Assembly: GCA_020636095.1 (NCBI GenBank)
Contig: JACJYN010000011.1
Location: 62,001 to 126,000 of the forward strand
Source of the DNA: Lewinellaceae bacterium
GTDB lineage: Bacteria; Bacteroidota; Bacteroidia; Chitinophagales; Saprospiraceae
Reading direction: 5' to 3'
DNA: 64,000 nucleotides
Shown: piece after piece, positions 39,196 to 48,840 of the stretch
Layout: each line of letters begins with the position of its first letter
Numbering within the stretch: the first letter of the stretch is position 1
Program-made: the position numbers and the translations under genes
Notes under the pieces: model-generated
Told to the model about the DNA's origin: nothing
What the model saw: the letters and a program-made list of their open reading frames with translations, nothing else
Databases searched by the model: none

Positions 39196-39468
39196 TTAAA
39201 TCATTTCAAGCAATTTTTCTATTGGTTCCTGAAGGTCGATCTCTTTGATTAAACGGTCTACTTCTTCTTTATCGAAGCCCTGGTAATTTTGTTCTTTCTT
39301 CAATTGTTCAATATCCAGTTTCTCTCTAATTGGCTTTACAATCTCCATCAAAATTAGGTTGCCCCTGGAGTATTCATTTAATACTAATTCTAATTTATTC
39401 AAGACCTCTTCATCTTGAAGGCTTGTAATTTTCTCAATCAATTTATATTTCTTTGTCTCAACTGTCAT
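39196..39468 (-). CDS. Antitoxin partner of the PIN toxin
   Basis: The 90-residue acidic helical protein starts MTVETKKYKLIEKITSLQDE and ends EIDLQEPIEKLLEMI. It matches the small VapB-like proteins found upstream of PIN genes in Bacteroidota. There is no clear DNA-binding domain. Position and direction support the antitoxin role. Confidence 0.7.
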   Translation of the reverse strand: MTVETKKYKLIEKITSLQDEEVLNKLELVLNEYSRGNLILMEIVKPIREKLDIEQLKKEQNYQGFDKEEVDRLIKEIDLQEPIEKLLEMI

Positions 39469-39636
39469 GGCCTGATTTTTAGGTTAACCTTAAAGTCTCT
39501 CAATCCTCTATCGAATCCTTGTTATTACTCAATAAGTTAAGCTTATTTGTTGATTCTCGCAATTGTTTATCTCGGAAGATTTTATGATAGGAGTTAATCA
39601 CCTGGTTATCAATCGCCTGTACTGTTTCTTCTCATG

Positions 39637-39726
39637 GCCTACAACTCAAAGGAATGTCTGCGCCCCCCACCCCGAACGCCAAGCTCCCAAACCGGCCCGC
39701 GCAGATATTTCAGTTAACGTTGGGCT
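39637..39726. other. attC-like palindrome H
   Basis: GGCCTACAACTCAAAGGAAT, TGTCTGCGC, a 35-nt loop, GCGCAGATATTTCAG, then TTAACGTTGGGC. The right core GTTGGGC matches GTTRRRY and the left CTACAAC resembles its partner. An IS91-type recombinase gene begins 118 bp to the right. Confidence 0.5.
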
Positions 39727-39843
39727 ACCTGCCGTACGGAGCGAATGCGGAGTATGGTCAGGTAGCTGGTGTTGAACTAAGCCGCTATCGCGGCAAGCCC
39801 AAAATAACGTATATTCCAGTATTTCATCAAAACAATATTCATC

Positions 39844-40743
39844 ATGTCAAAAAAAGTCCCAACCCAAAGCCTATCAGGCTAGCCGCCCTGCATTTCAAGA
39901 GGCCCTTGACCGCATGGCACTAACCACCTTACCGTAGCAGGGCTTGCCAAAAGTACTGCCCTGAACTACGTGCGCTCCCTACGCGATGTGCAGGAGCGCA
40001 CCGGCAAGCTTACCGATGAACTTACCCGCGACGAACTGCTGGTATACCTGGCTGCCCGGCGCAAGCATCTAAGCGCCTCCACCCTCAACACGGTTGTATG
40101 TGCTCTAAAGTACTACTACCGCGAAGTAGCCCGGCGGCTCGAACTAGTAGTGGACATCCCCAACCCTCGTAAGCCTAAGCAACTTGGCGACTTGCTCAAT
40201 GCCGACGAACTGCGCCTCTTTCTTGGCGCAGCGCGCAGTATGAGGCATCGCCTGGTACTCGAACTGCTCTTCTACCTAGGTATGCGAGCTGGTGAAGTGG
40301 TACTGCCTGCGCATCAGCGATTTCAACCGGGAGCAAGGCACTCTCACCGTCCGTACGTCCAAAGGCGGCATCACCAGAGTGCTGCCCTATGGTGGGCGCC
40401 TTAGAGATACCCTCAACCAGTACTACCGCCAGGAACGCCCCAAGGATTTCCTCATTCCGGGGCGGGAGCGTAGCAGTTCCCAGGGTATTTCCTTACGCGG
40501 CGTACAATACATCACCAGTACTACCCTGCAACGTTCAAGGCTCCGCAAAAAGTATGCCCACACACCCTTCGGCATTGCTTCGCCGTTCATTACCTCAACA
40601 ACGGAGGCAACCTGGTGCGCCTTCAGCAACTGCTAAGTAATGCCTACTTGAGTACCACGCTGCTCTACCTGCGCTATGCCTCCATCACCCTGCGGGATAT
40701 CCCTTCGCCTCTCGACTTTTTGTCCGATGAGTACAAGGGCTAA
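39844..40743 (+). pseudogene. IS91-associated tyrosine recombinase, frameshifted
   Basis: From ATGTCAAAAAAAGTCCC the pieces give a core-binding domain (TALNYVRSLRDVQERTGKLT, HLSASTLNTVVCALKYYYRE). The catalytic part follows: LFYLGMRAGEVV, TSKGGITRVLPYGGRL, then in a later frame NGGNLVRLQQLLSNAYLSTT and YLRYASITLRDIPSPL before the TAA at 40741. There are several frame breaks (about 39880, 39935, 40300, 40565). The last codons overlap the transposase start by 17 bp, so the two were translationally coupled. Confidence 0.75.
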
Positions 40744-41945
40744 ACAACCCCGTTGGGAAGTAGCTGATGTTATCCGGCGCTTCGGCGAGGCCTTTCGCGC
40801 CCAGGGAGGGTGTGCAAACACCACTTGCGCACCCTCTCCGCCCTGGAGCGCTGCCGCACCGCTGCTCTCGGCGGGCACATTGACGCCTGTACCGAGTGTG
40901 GCGCGGTGCGCATCAGCTACAACTCTTGTCGCAACCGCCACTGCCCAAAGTGCGGTGGTATGCGCGCGAACTATGGATACAGGTACGCTCTGAAGAACTC
41001 CTCCCGGTGAAGTATTATCATGTCGTTTTTACCATCCCAGAGCAGTTCAACGAGTGGTGCTTGTACAACCCTGCTTTTTGCTATGACACGCTTTTCAAAG
41101 CTGCCTGGCAAACCTTGCGCACTTTTGCCGCTGATGACAAATGGCTCGGCGCTCAGGCAGGCGCCACGATGGTGCTCCACACTTGGGGGCAAAACCTGAG
41201 CTTACACCCACACATACACTGTATTGTACCTGGTGGAGGGCTCGCGCCACAGGGGCAATGGCAAAACCCTAAACGGGCGGGCAGCAGAGGCTTCCTCTTC
41301 CCGGTTAAAGTAGCATGAGCAAAGTTTTCCGCGCCATATACCTGCGGCATTTTACGGATGCTTACAAACAAGGTAGCCTGCACATCCCGCCCAGGCAAAG
41401 AAGCCTTTTGCTCAATGGCGCCGCGAACGCTTTGCCCAGCATTGGGTTGTCTATGCCAAAGCGCCTTTTCATGGGTACAAAAGCTGTGGTGGAATACCTG
41501 GGGCGGTACACACACAAAGTACTATCTCCAACCACCGCATCACTAACATCGACAAGCAACGAGTTTCCTTCCGCTACAAGGACTACCGCCAGGATGGCAA
41601 GCGCAAAACCATGAGCTTGGAAGGAGCTGAGTTCCTCCGCCGGTTTTGCTTGCACATACTTCCGCCAGGATTCAGGCGGATGCGGCACTACGGCATCCTG
41701 AGCAACTTCCACAAAGCTCGGGCTTTGCACGCCGCTAGAATAGCCCTGAAAGTGGAACCTGCCCAGCCTACACAAAGCCGGAAGCTGCTGAGCAGAGGGA
41801 AAAAGTACTGGAACAATGGCTGGGGCGAAATCCCTATGATTGCCCCCATTGTGGTGCTAAGGCATCTATACAGCGAGTAGCAATCATCCCGGCTTGCTGC
41901 CGCGATCCACCGCCCGTTGCCATGCAGGTGGCGAAGTTTATATAG
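40727..41945 (+). pseudogene. IS91 family transposase, frameshifted (second lineage)
   Basis: The pieces give MSTRAKQPRWEVADVIRRFG, the zinc finger DACTECGAVRISYNSCRNRH CPKC, then LLPVKYYHVVFTIPEQFNEW and LSLHPHIHCIVPGGGLAPQG (the HUH motif HPHIHCIVPGG). After that come VVEYLGRYTHKV, LRRFCLHILPPGFRRMRHYG and the C-terminal finger PYDCPHCGAKASIQRV, ending at 41945. At least five frame breaks are present. It is the same family as the element at 45107-49757 but clearly diverged. Confidence 0.8.
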
Positions 41946-42152
41946 CCTGGTTTAGCAACGATCCTTTGATCGTCAGCCTTTGTTATGCCTAAACAGTACA
42001 CAAATCGCCAAAATCCGGGCTTAAATTTAACCTTTCGCCGCCACGTCTGCCCGCTTTCTCGCGCCCAAGGTACAGCTGGCTCGCCAAATCGGCCAGCCCC
42101 AAAGCAACAGATATTATTCATTGCCCATAATTCCTCGATATTCGACGGCTTC

Positions 42153-42223
42153 GTTCAACATAGCGCCATCGCTACGGCCGTCGCTATGCTCCGCCTCGCT
42201 TTGGCGCTTTATTGTTGTGGGCT
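42153..42223 (-). other. attC-like palindrome C
   Basis: Plus-strand TTCAACATAGCGCC pairs with GGCGCTTTATTGTTGTGGGC. On the minus strand the end reads GGCGCTATGTTGAACG, so the GTTGAAC core fits GTTRRRY. The stop of the 42231 gene lies 8 bp from it. Confidence 0.5.
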
Positions 42224-42230
42224 GTATTTT

Positions 42231-43142
42231 TTATTTTTCATCATAAAGTTCATGGAAATAGTTGTCTAAAATGTAAACTATTGCATCTCTCTTATTCATA
42301 TTATTCTCTTTGCATTTAGTAATTAGACCAGCAAAACTTTCAGATTTTATATTTCTGATGGCTTTTTTATAGTTAGAGATAACCCTTAATTCTTTCTTTA
42401 GAAACTTTCTTAATTCATCGACTACCATTTCTTCCTCATACGAAAGATAATAGTAGTCATTATTTATTACAGCATAGAAATAAGATTTTAATTGATTAAA
42501 ATTTGGTGTTGGTGTAATTTCATTCTGATTTAACAAATATGATTGAAACTCTACTAATCTACCTTCAAATAACTCAATTAATGTGTTGTCATCTGTACTT
42601 GGTAGCATAAAAATTATACTTGACAAAGGGTTAAAGTCTTGAAATATTTGAGATATTAATTCCTCAGGTGCATTAATATAATTAGCCCATTCTGGTATCG
42701 TAGGAAACGCTGATAGTTCGTCTACACTTTCAAGAAACAACTTTATGTTACGATTAATAATTTCTTCTGATTTTTCTTTTGAGATTTCTTTGGGAATATT
42801 AACTGATTTTATTTTTAAGTAATCTGGGGTTTGTAAAAGTATAGTTGAAATGTCGTCGCCAAAATACTCTTCCACTCCATACTCTTCTTCCATATCTTCA
42901 CGACATACTTCCAGCATTTTAATGTAATGATTCCGTGGACTGTAAATCTTAGAAATTAACTCCTTTGAAATTGGCTCTTTATTGATAACCTTATTGGAAA
43001 TATCAACATCTTCAGGTTTAATTTTATGCCTATCATCACACCAACTATTATCACAATCAGGACAAAAATAGTACGTTCCTATTTCATCTATTGTATCAAA
43101 ATAGGCGTTTTCTAAACCGCAATTTGGACATTCGATGTTCAT
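42231..43142 (-). CDS. Zinc-ribbon hypothetical protein, cassette-like
   Basis: The 303-residue protein begins MNIECPNCGLENAYFDTIDE and YFCPDCDNSWCDD, a two-CxxC zinc ribbon. The rest is an all-helical acidic region with no family I recognise. The gene starts 19 bp after attC-like site B and ends 8 bp before site C, exactly the spacing of an integron cassette. Codon use is AT-rich, unlike the first 29 kb. The start at 43142 was chosen because the upstream extension is a poly-Lys run. Confidence 0.65.
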   Translation of the reverse strand: MNIECPNCGLENAYFDTIDEIGTYYFCPDCDNSWCDDRHKIKPEDVDISNKVINKEPISKELISKIYSPRNHYIKMLEVCREDMEEEYGVEEYFGDDISTILLQTPDYLKIKSVNIPKEISKEKSEEIINRNIKLFLESVDELSAFPTIPEWANYINAPEELISQIFQDFNPLSSIIFMLPSTDDNTLIELFEGRLVEFQSYLLNQNEITPTPNFNQLKSYFYAVINNDYYYLSYEEEMVVDELRKFLKKELRVISNYKKAIRNIKSESFAGLITKCKENNMNKRDAIVYILDNYFHELYDEK

Positions 43143-43160
43143 TTTTTTCTTTTTTTTATA

Positions 43161-43227
43161 GCCCACAACGTCTAGCGTATATGCCGTGCCGGTGCTTAAC
43201 CGGCATGGAATATACGCATTGTTAGCT
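43161..43227 (-). other. attC-like palindrome B
   Basis: CCCACAACGTCTAGCGTATATGCC-type left arm (ACAACG, GCGTATATGCCG, GCCGG) is matched by CCGGCATGGAATATACGC and ATTGTTAGC. It is the clearest palindrome of the series. The TAG of the DUF4238 gene lies directly at its edge. Confidence 0.5.
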
Positions 43228-44110
43228 ACCGTATTTCATTGAAAATTTCTTTTTTCAGCTTTTCTAACTGTTCTTCTTTTTTGTATTCACCCGCCAATGA
43301 GTTTAAAGCATCAATGAAATCCTTTCTTGATCCACAAACATATCTATTCGATTGGAGGAAGATGACCAGATTTATTTTGACAATTAATTCAGGTGATAGT
43401 TGCGGTTTTTGAGTGTTTTTCTTTAGCCGAATAATTATATGATTTTTGGTTAAAGGAAAGATCAGTTCATTTTGTAAAACCCTCATACTTCTGTCATCTA
43501 CTGTGATTACTGGGTTATCACCACAAATATGAAATCCTCTTTCTTTAGGAGCACCATAAATATACCAATTATCGATGTCTTGGATTGGATCATCTTGTAT
43601 ATGTTCAAGAACTGGAAATACAGATCTATATGCTTCAATAAAAGCTCCCTCTTTCATGATTTCATCATAAAATTCTTTGGAGGCATTCTCTTGAGTATCT
43701 ATGTTTTTAATCGTAAACCCCAATTCCTTTGGTGATTTATATTCAAAAATTCTTTGCATTTCTCCATCAGTCCTTGGGATTCGCCAAAATATATGGGCGA
43801 CAAATAACTGTAGGTGCATTAGTTGCCATAAATTAATTTTCATCAATTCATCTGAATCCCTGATTTCTTCAAAAAACTTGGAAAATCTATTATCAATCCA
43901 TTTATATATGCTTGTTTCAAGAAAGTCAGTTTCTTCATTGTTTATTTCAAAAGTATTGCGATTCCATTCGAAGAAAATTTGTTTTGGGCTAAACTTCTTA
44001 ACCTTAAATCTTTTTTCTTTTAAATCAAATACGAATAATTTACTATCCCTATCTGCAAATCCTTTAATAAAGAATTCTGGAATATAATGATGCCTACTCG
44101 ATTTATTCAT
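43226..44110 (-). CDS. DUF4238 domain protein
   Basis: The 294-residue protein starts NKSSRHHYIPEFFIKGFADR, the hallmark of DUF4238, and contains MHLQLFVAHIFWRIPRTDGE and later GFHICGDNPVITVDDRSM with the expected GDNPV and a polar FPLTKNHIII block. The family is widespread in accessory genomes and its biochemical role is not established. It ends at attC-like site B and shares low GC with its neighbours, so it is probably cargo. Confidence 0.85.
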   Translation of the reverse strand: MNKSSRHHYIPEFFIKGFADRDSKLFVFDLKEKRFKVKKFSPKQIFFEWNRNTFEINNEETDFLETSIYKWIDNRFSKFFEEIRDSDELMKINLWQLMHLQLFVAHIFWRIPRTDGEMQRIFEYKSPKELGFTIKNIDTQENASKEFYDEIMKEGAFIEAYRSVFPVLEHIQDDPIQDIDNWYIYGAPKERGFHICGDNPVITVDDRSMRVLQNELIFPLTKNHIIIRLKKNTQKPQLSPELIVKINLVIFLQSNRYVCGSRKDFIDALNSLAGEYKKEEQLEKLKKEIFNEIR

Positions 44111-44130
44111 TACAAAGCTTGATAAAAAAT

Positions 44131-45048
44131 TTAACTTCTACGACTTCTCCTATTGCTGCCTTTGGCAAATTCTTCTAAAGTTGGTAGTGGGTTATCAATT
44201 TTTTTATATTGAATTAAGCATTCAAAAAATTTCAATATCACTCTTAGTAACTCCCCGACAATTTCCATTTCGTCGAATTGACTTTTTGATACTTCTAATA
44301 TGGATTTCCCATTCTCAAAAATATATTTGTTCCCTTTAAATTCAAAAGGAGGTTTATGGGGTCCTTTATAAATAAAATTATTATGAATACCATTTCTTAA
44401 TCGTCCAAAAAATTGTAAAAAATTCACATTAGATTCTTTTTCAGGATATTTACATTTGACTTTTTTTAAAATCTTATTCACTTTATTCATTGTCGGTATA
44501 TGTTTATCTAATCCTTTGTTTAACTCTTCTGCAATTGTATTAATTTTTTCTTCACCTATCTCTGCAGATCTCTTTCTCAAAATTTTTTTAAATCTTTCCA
44601 AATGTTTATTTGTATATTCCTCGACTTCTGATTGTGTAAAAAGCTTTTCAAATATTGTTGTCACTGCAAATTCAAAATTCGACCATGACTCAATAATTAG
44701 TGTACGCTCTAAGCTTGTTTTTAAAGATCTGTAGCTAAAGATGGTTGGATCTAATTCTCCTCTAAAACTATCTTCTGTGTGCTTTTTTAATTCCTCTATA
44801 GAAGTGTTTTTTTCTTAATCTACAAATACTCTTAAAAAGTAGTTTTTAATGTTTAGGCTATAATTAATTATAATATTTTTCATTAGGAGATAATAGTCAT
44901 ATCTTATATCTCCCTCTTGGTATTGGTCTAATTTATTCAGAGCATAATCCACGAAATCCAAGAGGTAGTTAGTTTCATCTCTTTTTTCCAGATTCGTCAA
45001 ATCGTCTCTAATCTTGAAATAATATGGTAGTTCGTTTTTTTCTTCCAT
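44131..45048 (-). pseudogene. Hypothetical helical protein split by an in-frame stop
   Basis: Two frames, 45048-44815 and 44664-44131, are the same frame, separated by one TAA (44815-44817). Translation through it is uninterrupted: NYFLRVFVD, stop, EKNTSIEELKKHTEDSFRGE, LDPTIFSYRSLKTSLERTLI and so on. No start codon with good context follows the stop. The whole would be a 305-residue helical protein with RLRNGIHNNF, slightly reminiscent of HEPN-type R..H motifs. Family unknown. The IS91-type element begins 59 bp upstream. Confidence 0.55.
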
Positions 45049-46544
45049 CTATGTTAAGTCTTTTGTTCTCAGGTTATTGATCACCACACTCTCATCAATT
45101 ATGGTAGCTAACTTTAAGCATTGTATCTGCCGGCCCCGCGCAGCGGTGCTGTCAGATACAATGCAGTTGGACGGAGCCGCCTGTATTTGCGGCCTCTATG
45201 GGCATTGTATCAGCCTATCCAGGGGCTCTCTTCCGGCCCTTCAACCGCCCATTTTTCTCTGCCGGGCCCCGTTATAGGCACTTTTGGCCAGCAACCGCTG
45301 CCTAAAATAGCCGTTTCTTCCTTCTTTTTCAAGCTCAATGCCCACTTCAAGGCATAAAAATACAGCCTCAGGGCTGAACTGTAGCTGCCTGAGCCGCAGG
45401 CAATGGGGTGGACAACCCTTTAGCCATGAGGCAACAAGGCGGCCCCCGGCCAGCCGGTATCCAGAGAACCGTCAACATGCGGCCCTTGCCGCACACCGGG
45501 CAAACATCCCAATCAACGCCTGCGGCCTGCCGGTAGCGCTCCCGCCAGGACAAAGCCGGAAGCTGGGGCGGCGGTTTTACCCCTAAAGCTTGCCGGCAAA
45601 GTGCCAAAGCCTGCCTTCGCAGCCGGTTAGACAGGATACCGTAGTAGCGTATCTTACAAAACCGTGCAGGTAAAATATGCTGCAAAAACCGCCGGATAAA
45701 CTCCTCATGCGACAGGCACATCACTTTCTGCTTGTTGCCGTCGGCATAATCCCGCCAACGGAAGCAAACTGTATCTTTGTCCATGGACACAATACGGTGG
45801 TTGCTAATGGCCACCCGGTGGGTGTAACGGCCCAGATAACTTAGCAACTGCTCCGGCCCGCCAAAGGGCGCCTTGGCATAAACCACCCAATCCTGAGCCA
45901 TCAGCCTGTTTAGCAAGCTGTCGAAGGCCGGATTGCTGCGAAAACGGCCGCACAACCCTTCCAGGCGCAGCCGCCCAGCCCGGTAGTGCCGGCGCAAAGC
46001 ACTGACAAACTTGCCCTTAAACAAAGCTGACAGGGCCTGCACCGGTACAAAGAACTCCTCGCGGGCCGATACCCATTTGCCACCCTTCAACCCACCGCCC
46101 GGAACGATGCAGTGCACATGCGGATGGTAATGCAGGTTCTGGCCCCAACTATGCAAGATGGCTACCATCCCAGGCCGGGCGCCCAGGTAATGCCTGTCTG
46201 CACACAGCTTCGACAAGGCTGCCCAAGCTTCTTGGAATAACGTTCCATATAACAGCCGCTCATTGTAGCGAACTATATCGCCAATCTGCGCCGGAAGGGT
46301 AAAAACAACGTGAAAATACCCCACTGGCAGAAGCTCTGCCTGCCTTGCTTCCAGCCAGGCTTCCCGCGCTAAGCTCTGGCACTTGGGGCAATGCCGGTTG
46401 CGGCAGCTATTATAACTGATGCGAATGTGCCCACATTCATCGCATGCATCAAGGTGGCCGCCCAATGCCGCTGTACGGCACTGCTCAATAGCCCGCATGG
46501 CCTTGTGCTGTGCCTTGGTATCCGCCCAGCCTACCCCATCTTGT

Positions 46545-48032
46545 TTAGTCCCTAAAAGTATTGAGGAGCTCTTCGTCCATGCGGTGAGGCAGCCACTTGA
46601 TGGCCTCGGGAGTGGCCTTCTTGGTAGCAACCTGGCGCAGCAGCCAGGTGAGGTATCGGTGAGCGTTGAGCTCCCATTTGTCACAGGTGCCGATAATTGA
46701 GTAAAGGCAGGCCAGGTTCTGAGCAGCCTCGTCGGATCCAGCAAATAAAAAGTTTTTGCGCCCAAGGGCTACTGGCCGGATAGTATTTTCCACGAGATTG
46801 TTATCGATCTCCAATTGGCCATCATGGGCATAGGCGCATAGGCCTTCCCACCGTTTCAAGGTGTAGGCGATAGCCTTGCCAATAGGGCTTGTGGGCAATA
46901 AGCCAGCAGTAGTGTATTGCTCTTTGAGCCAGATGCCTAGTTCTTCCAATATCGGGACAGCCTTCTGCTGCCGCAGTTGGAGGCGTTGGGCGTAATCCAT
47001 TTTTTCTTCGCGGGCTTGCCGCTCAATGCGATACAGTTTTTGAGCCTGTTCCAAAAAATAATTAGCCCGGGGTGGATCCGTATTTTGGGCCTCCACAAAC
47101 TTGCGCCGGGCATGGGCCATGCAATGAATCAAGTGTACATTTTGTTTGATTTCTACTGTTTCATATACACTATATCCGTCGGCCTGTAAGATGCCGCTAA
47201 AGCCGCCGAGTATTGACTGGCCTGCTGGGGTACTGCGCCTGGAGTCGTATTGGAAGAATGCGGCATTAAGTTCCGGGTTATAAAGTACCCAGAAGTAGCC
47301 TCGGTGAGTGGCGCCGGGCTTGTTCTTGCTCAACACCGCAATGCGGGTTTCGTCCACCTGGTTGTAAGGCTGAGCCAGCAAATCCTGGTGCAACAGGTGG
47401 TATAGGGGCAGCAAGCTGTGAGCCCCCGTATGTAGCCAATTATGCAGGTTGTTTTCTGAGATAAAGCCCACGCCGGCTTGTTTGAGTTTTTTGCGGAAGC
47501 GGTGGACGGGCGTATGAAAGAGGATTTTTTCGACAATGATTTGAGCCACCAGGCTTTCGTCCACCATGCCTTTGGGGATCAACCGGGCGGGGATGTTAGC
47601 TTGGGCCACGCCTTGATCTTCATCTGCCTTGTTCACATACCGCGGGCGGATAATCTGTTTGACGTATAAATCAGCAGGCACATAGGCCAATAATTCAGTG
47701 ATATCCTCCCCAATTTTGGCCAGCTTGCCTATGTCTACTCCTATAGGCTCAATAACGTCTTTCTCCCGCCGTAAACTAGCCGGGAAAGTGTTGCGCTGAA
47801 AAGGCAGGTGGGCTTTTTTCTTCTTCTTCTTTTTGGATACAACCTCTACTTCTTCTTCCGGCTCGGCCTCTACTGCTTCGGCCTCAAACAGCAGCCCCTG
47901 ATTGGAGTTGCCTTCACTAATAAAGCGTTCGCGCTTAGCGCCGAAGATTAGCTTTTTAAGCTGAGCCAGCTCTGCTTTGAGAAGGAAAATTTCTTCTTTT
48001 AGGGCTTTATTTTCTTGTTCCAGTGCGGTCAT
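46545..48032 (-). CDS. tnpC: IS66 family transposase TnpC
   Basis: The 495-residue protein has an N-terminal leucine-zipper-like coil (ENKALKEEIFLLKAELAQLK), the region AKRERFISEGNSNQGLLFEA, and the DDE core. The core contains QADGYSVYETVEIKQNVHLI with the second Asp, HCMAHARRKFVEAQ, and the EIDNNLVENTIRPVALGRKN block with the catalytic Glu, followed by NFLFAGSDEAAQNLACLYSI. It catalyses transposition of the IS66 element. The end lies 27 bp from the left inverted repeat. Confidence 0.95.
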   Translation of the reverse strand: MTALEQENKALKEEIFLLKAELAQLKKLIFGAKRERFISEGNSNQGLLFEAEAVEAEPEEEVEVVSKKKKKKKAHLPFQRNTFPASLRREKDVIEPIGVDIGKLAKIGEDITELLAYVPADLYVKQIIRPRYVNKADEDQGVAQANIPARLIPKGMVDESLVAQIIVEKILFHTPVHRFRKKLKQAGVGFISENNLHNWLHTGAHSLLPLYHLLHQDLLAQPYNQVDETRIAVLSKNKPGATHRGYFWVLYNPELNAAFFQYDSRRSTPAGQSILGGFSGILQADGYSVYETVEIKQNVHLIHCMAHARRKFVEAQNTDPPRANYFLEQAQKLYRIERQAREEKMDYAQRLQLRQQKAVPILEELGIWLKEQYTTAGLLPTSPIGKAIAYTLKRWEGLCAYAHDGQLEIDNNLVENTIRPVALGRKNFLFAGSDEAAQNLACLYSIIGTCDKWELNAHRYLTWLLRQVATKKATPEAIKWLPHRMDEELLNTFRD

Positions 48033-48067
48033 AATGATAACTTAAAGATACCAAAAACCGCCCGGTT

Positions 48068-48412
48068 TCACCCTGTTTTGGGCAAAGAAAACCGCTTCCT
48101 TTTTTCAATTTTATTGGTCTCGATCCCACGCAAAATGAGCAGCAGTTTTTCGTAGGAAAGCTCGTAGCCATTCCCGGAATTAGGGTGCTCAAAAGTGCCT
48201 CGTTCCAAGCGTTTGTAGTACAGCCCAAAACCATCGCCTTCCCACATCAGCATCTTCAAATGCGTCTTGCGTTTGTTGATGAACACAAAGCCTGCTCCAC
48301 TCAATAACTCCAGGCCCATATGCACACTCACAAGGGCACCCAGCGTATTAAAACTCTTCCGCATATCACATGGCTTATCATACAGGTAATAGCGCCTGGA
48401 TACCTCAAGCAT
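48068..48412 (-). CDS. tnpB: IS66 accessory protein TnpB
   Basis: The 114-residue protein reads YYLYDKPCDMRKSFNTLGAL with the invariant CDMRKSF, then FVFINKRKTHLKMLMWEGDG and FGLYYKRLERGTFEHP. This is the IS66 Orf2 family, needed with TnpC for transposition in IS66 elements. It overlaps the end of tnpA by 8 bp. Confidence 0.95.
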   Translation of the reverse strand: MLEVSRRYYLYDKPCDMRKSFNTLGALVSVHMGLELLSGAGFVFINKRKTHLKMLMWEGDGFGLYYKRLERGTFEHPNSGNGYELSYEKLLLILRGIETNKIEKRKRFSLPKTG

Positions 48413-48698
48413 CTCGTAATTGTTTGATCACTTCGGCCGTCAACTTACCAGAATATTGAACATGGATGCCGTTAGGAAACAGGATCTCCACAACGCCAGA
48501 ATTTTCTGGCGCACTGGACAGCGCCACAAACTTGCCTTCCGTACTGTTGCCCTGTTCCGCCTCCAGTTTGAACCAGCTCATAAATGTTCCGTATTTTAGC
48601 CCCTGCTCCCGGCAGTAGGCCGGGCGCGTAAGGCCGCTCTCCCGCCAGGCCCTTACATGGGCTAAACGCTCTGATCTCTTCATCCTGTTTTTGTACAA
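48405..48698 (-). CDS. tnpA: IS66 accessory protein TnpA
   Basis: The 97-residue protein begins MKRSERLAHVRAWRESGLTR and PAYCREQGLKYGTFMSWF, a helix-turn-helix typical of IS66 Orf1. A C-terminal sheet VVEILFPNGIHVQYSGKL follows, as in the family. The longer antisense-like frame 48472-48834 over this gene is in fact the N-terminus of the interrupted IS91 transposase. Confidence 0.9.
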   Translation of the reverse strand: MYKNRMKRSERLAHVRAWRESGLTRPAYCREQGLKYGTFMSWFKLEAEQGNSTEGKFVALSSAPENSGVVEILFPNGIHVQYSGKLTAEVIKQLRDA

Positions 48699-48840
48699 AG
48701 GTCGGGCAACTCTTTAAGGGGCGCAAGATGGGGTCGGCTGGGCGGATACGTGCCTTGCTCAGCTTATGCTTCGAACGGTAAGCCTGCCCGCTGAGCCGAA
48801 ATACATCGGCTACTTCATATCGGGGCCGGCCCATGGCCCC

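Larger units (their letters stand above)
46518..48749 (-). mobile_element. Complete IS66 family element
   Basis: The inverted ends GTATCCGCCCAGCC(T/G)ACCCC are at 46518 and (inverted) at 48749. The direct repeat GTGCCTTG stands at 46510-46517 and 48750-48757, the 8-bp duplication expected for IS66. All three genes (tnpA, tnpB, tnpC) are open, so it may be active. Confidence 0.93.
45368..48834 (-). pseudogene. IS91 family transposase, interrupted by IS66
   Basis: The N-terminus MGRPRYEVADVFRLSGQAYR lies at 48834-48758 and the rest at 46517-45368. Removing the IS66 and one copy of the 8-bp duplication joins RSKHKLSKA to QHKAMRAIEQCRTAALGG in frame and gives 408 residues. Motifs are the zinc finger DACDECGHIRISYNSCRNRH CPKCQ, the HUH motif HPHVHCIVPGGGL, the SYLGRYTHRVAISNHRI block and the C-terminal finger VCPVCGKGRM. 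The chain is otherwise intact, so the disruption is recent. The encoded enzyme would move the element by rolling-circle transposition. Confidence 0.85.

Noticed and set aside
48472..48834. 120-residue independent gene
   Set aside because: Its first 26 residues are the start of the interrupted IS91 transposase; the rest is IS66 sequence read in the wrong frame.
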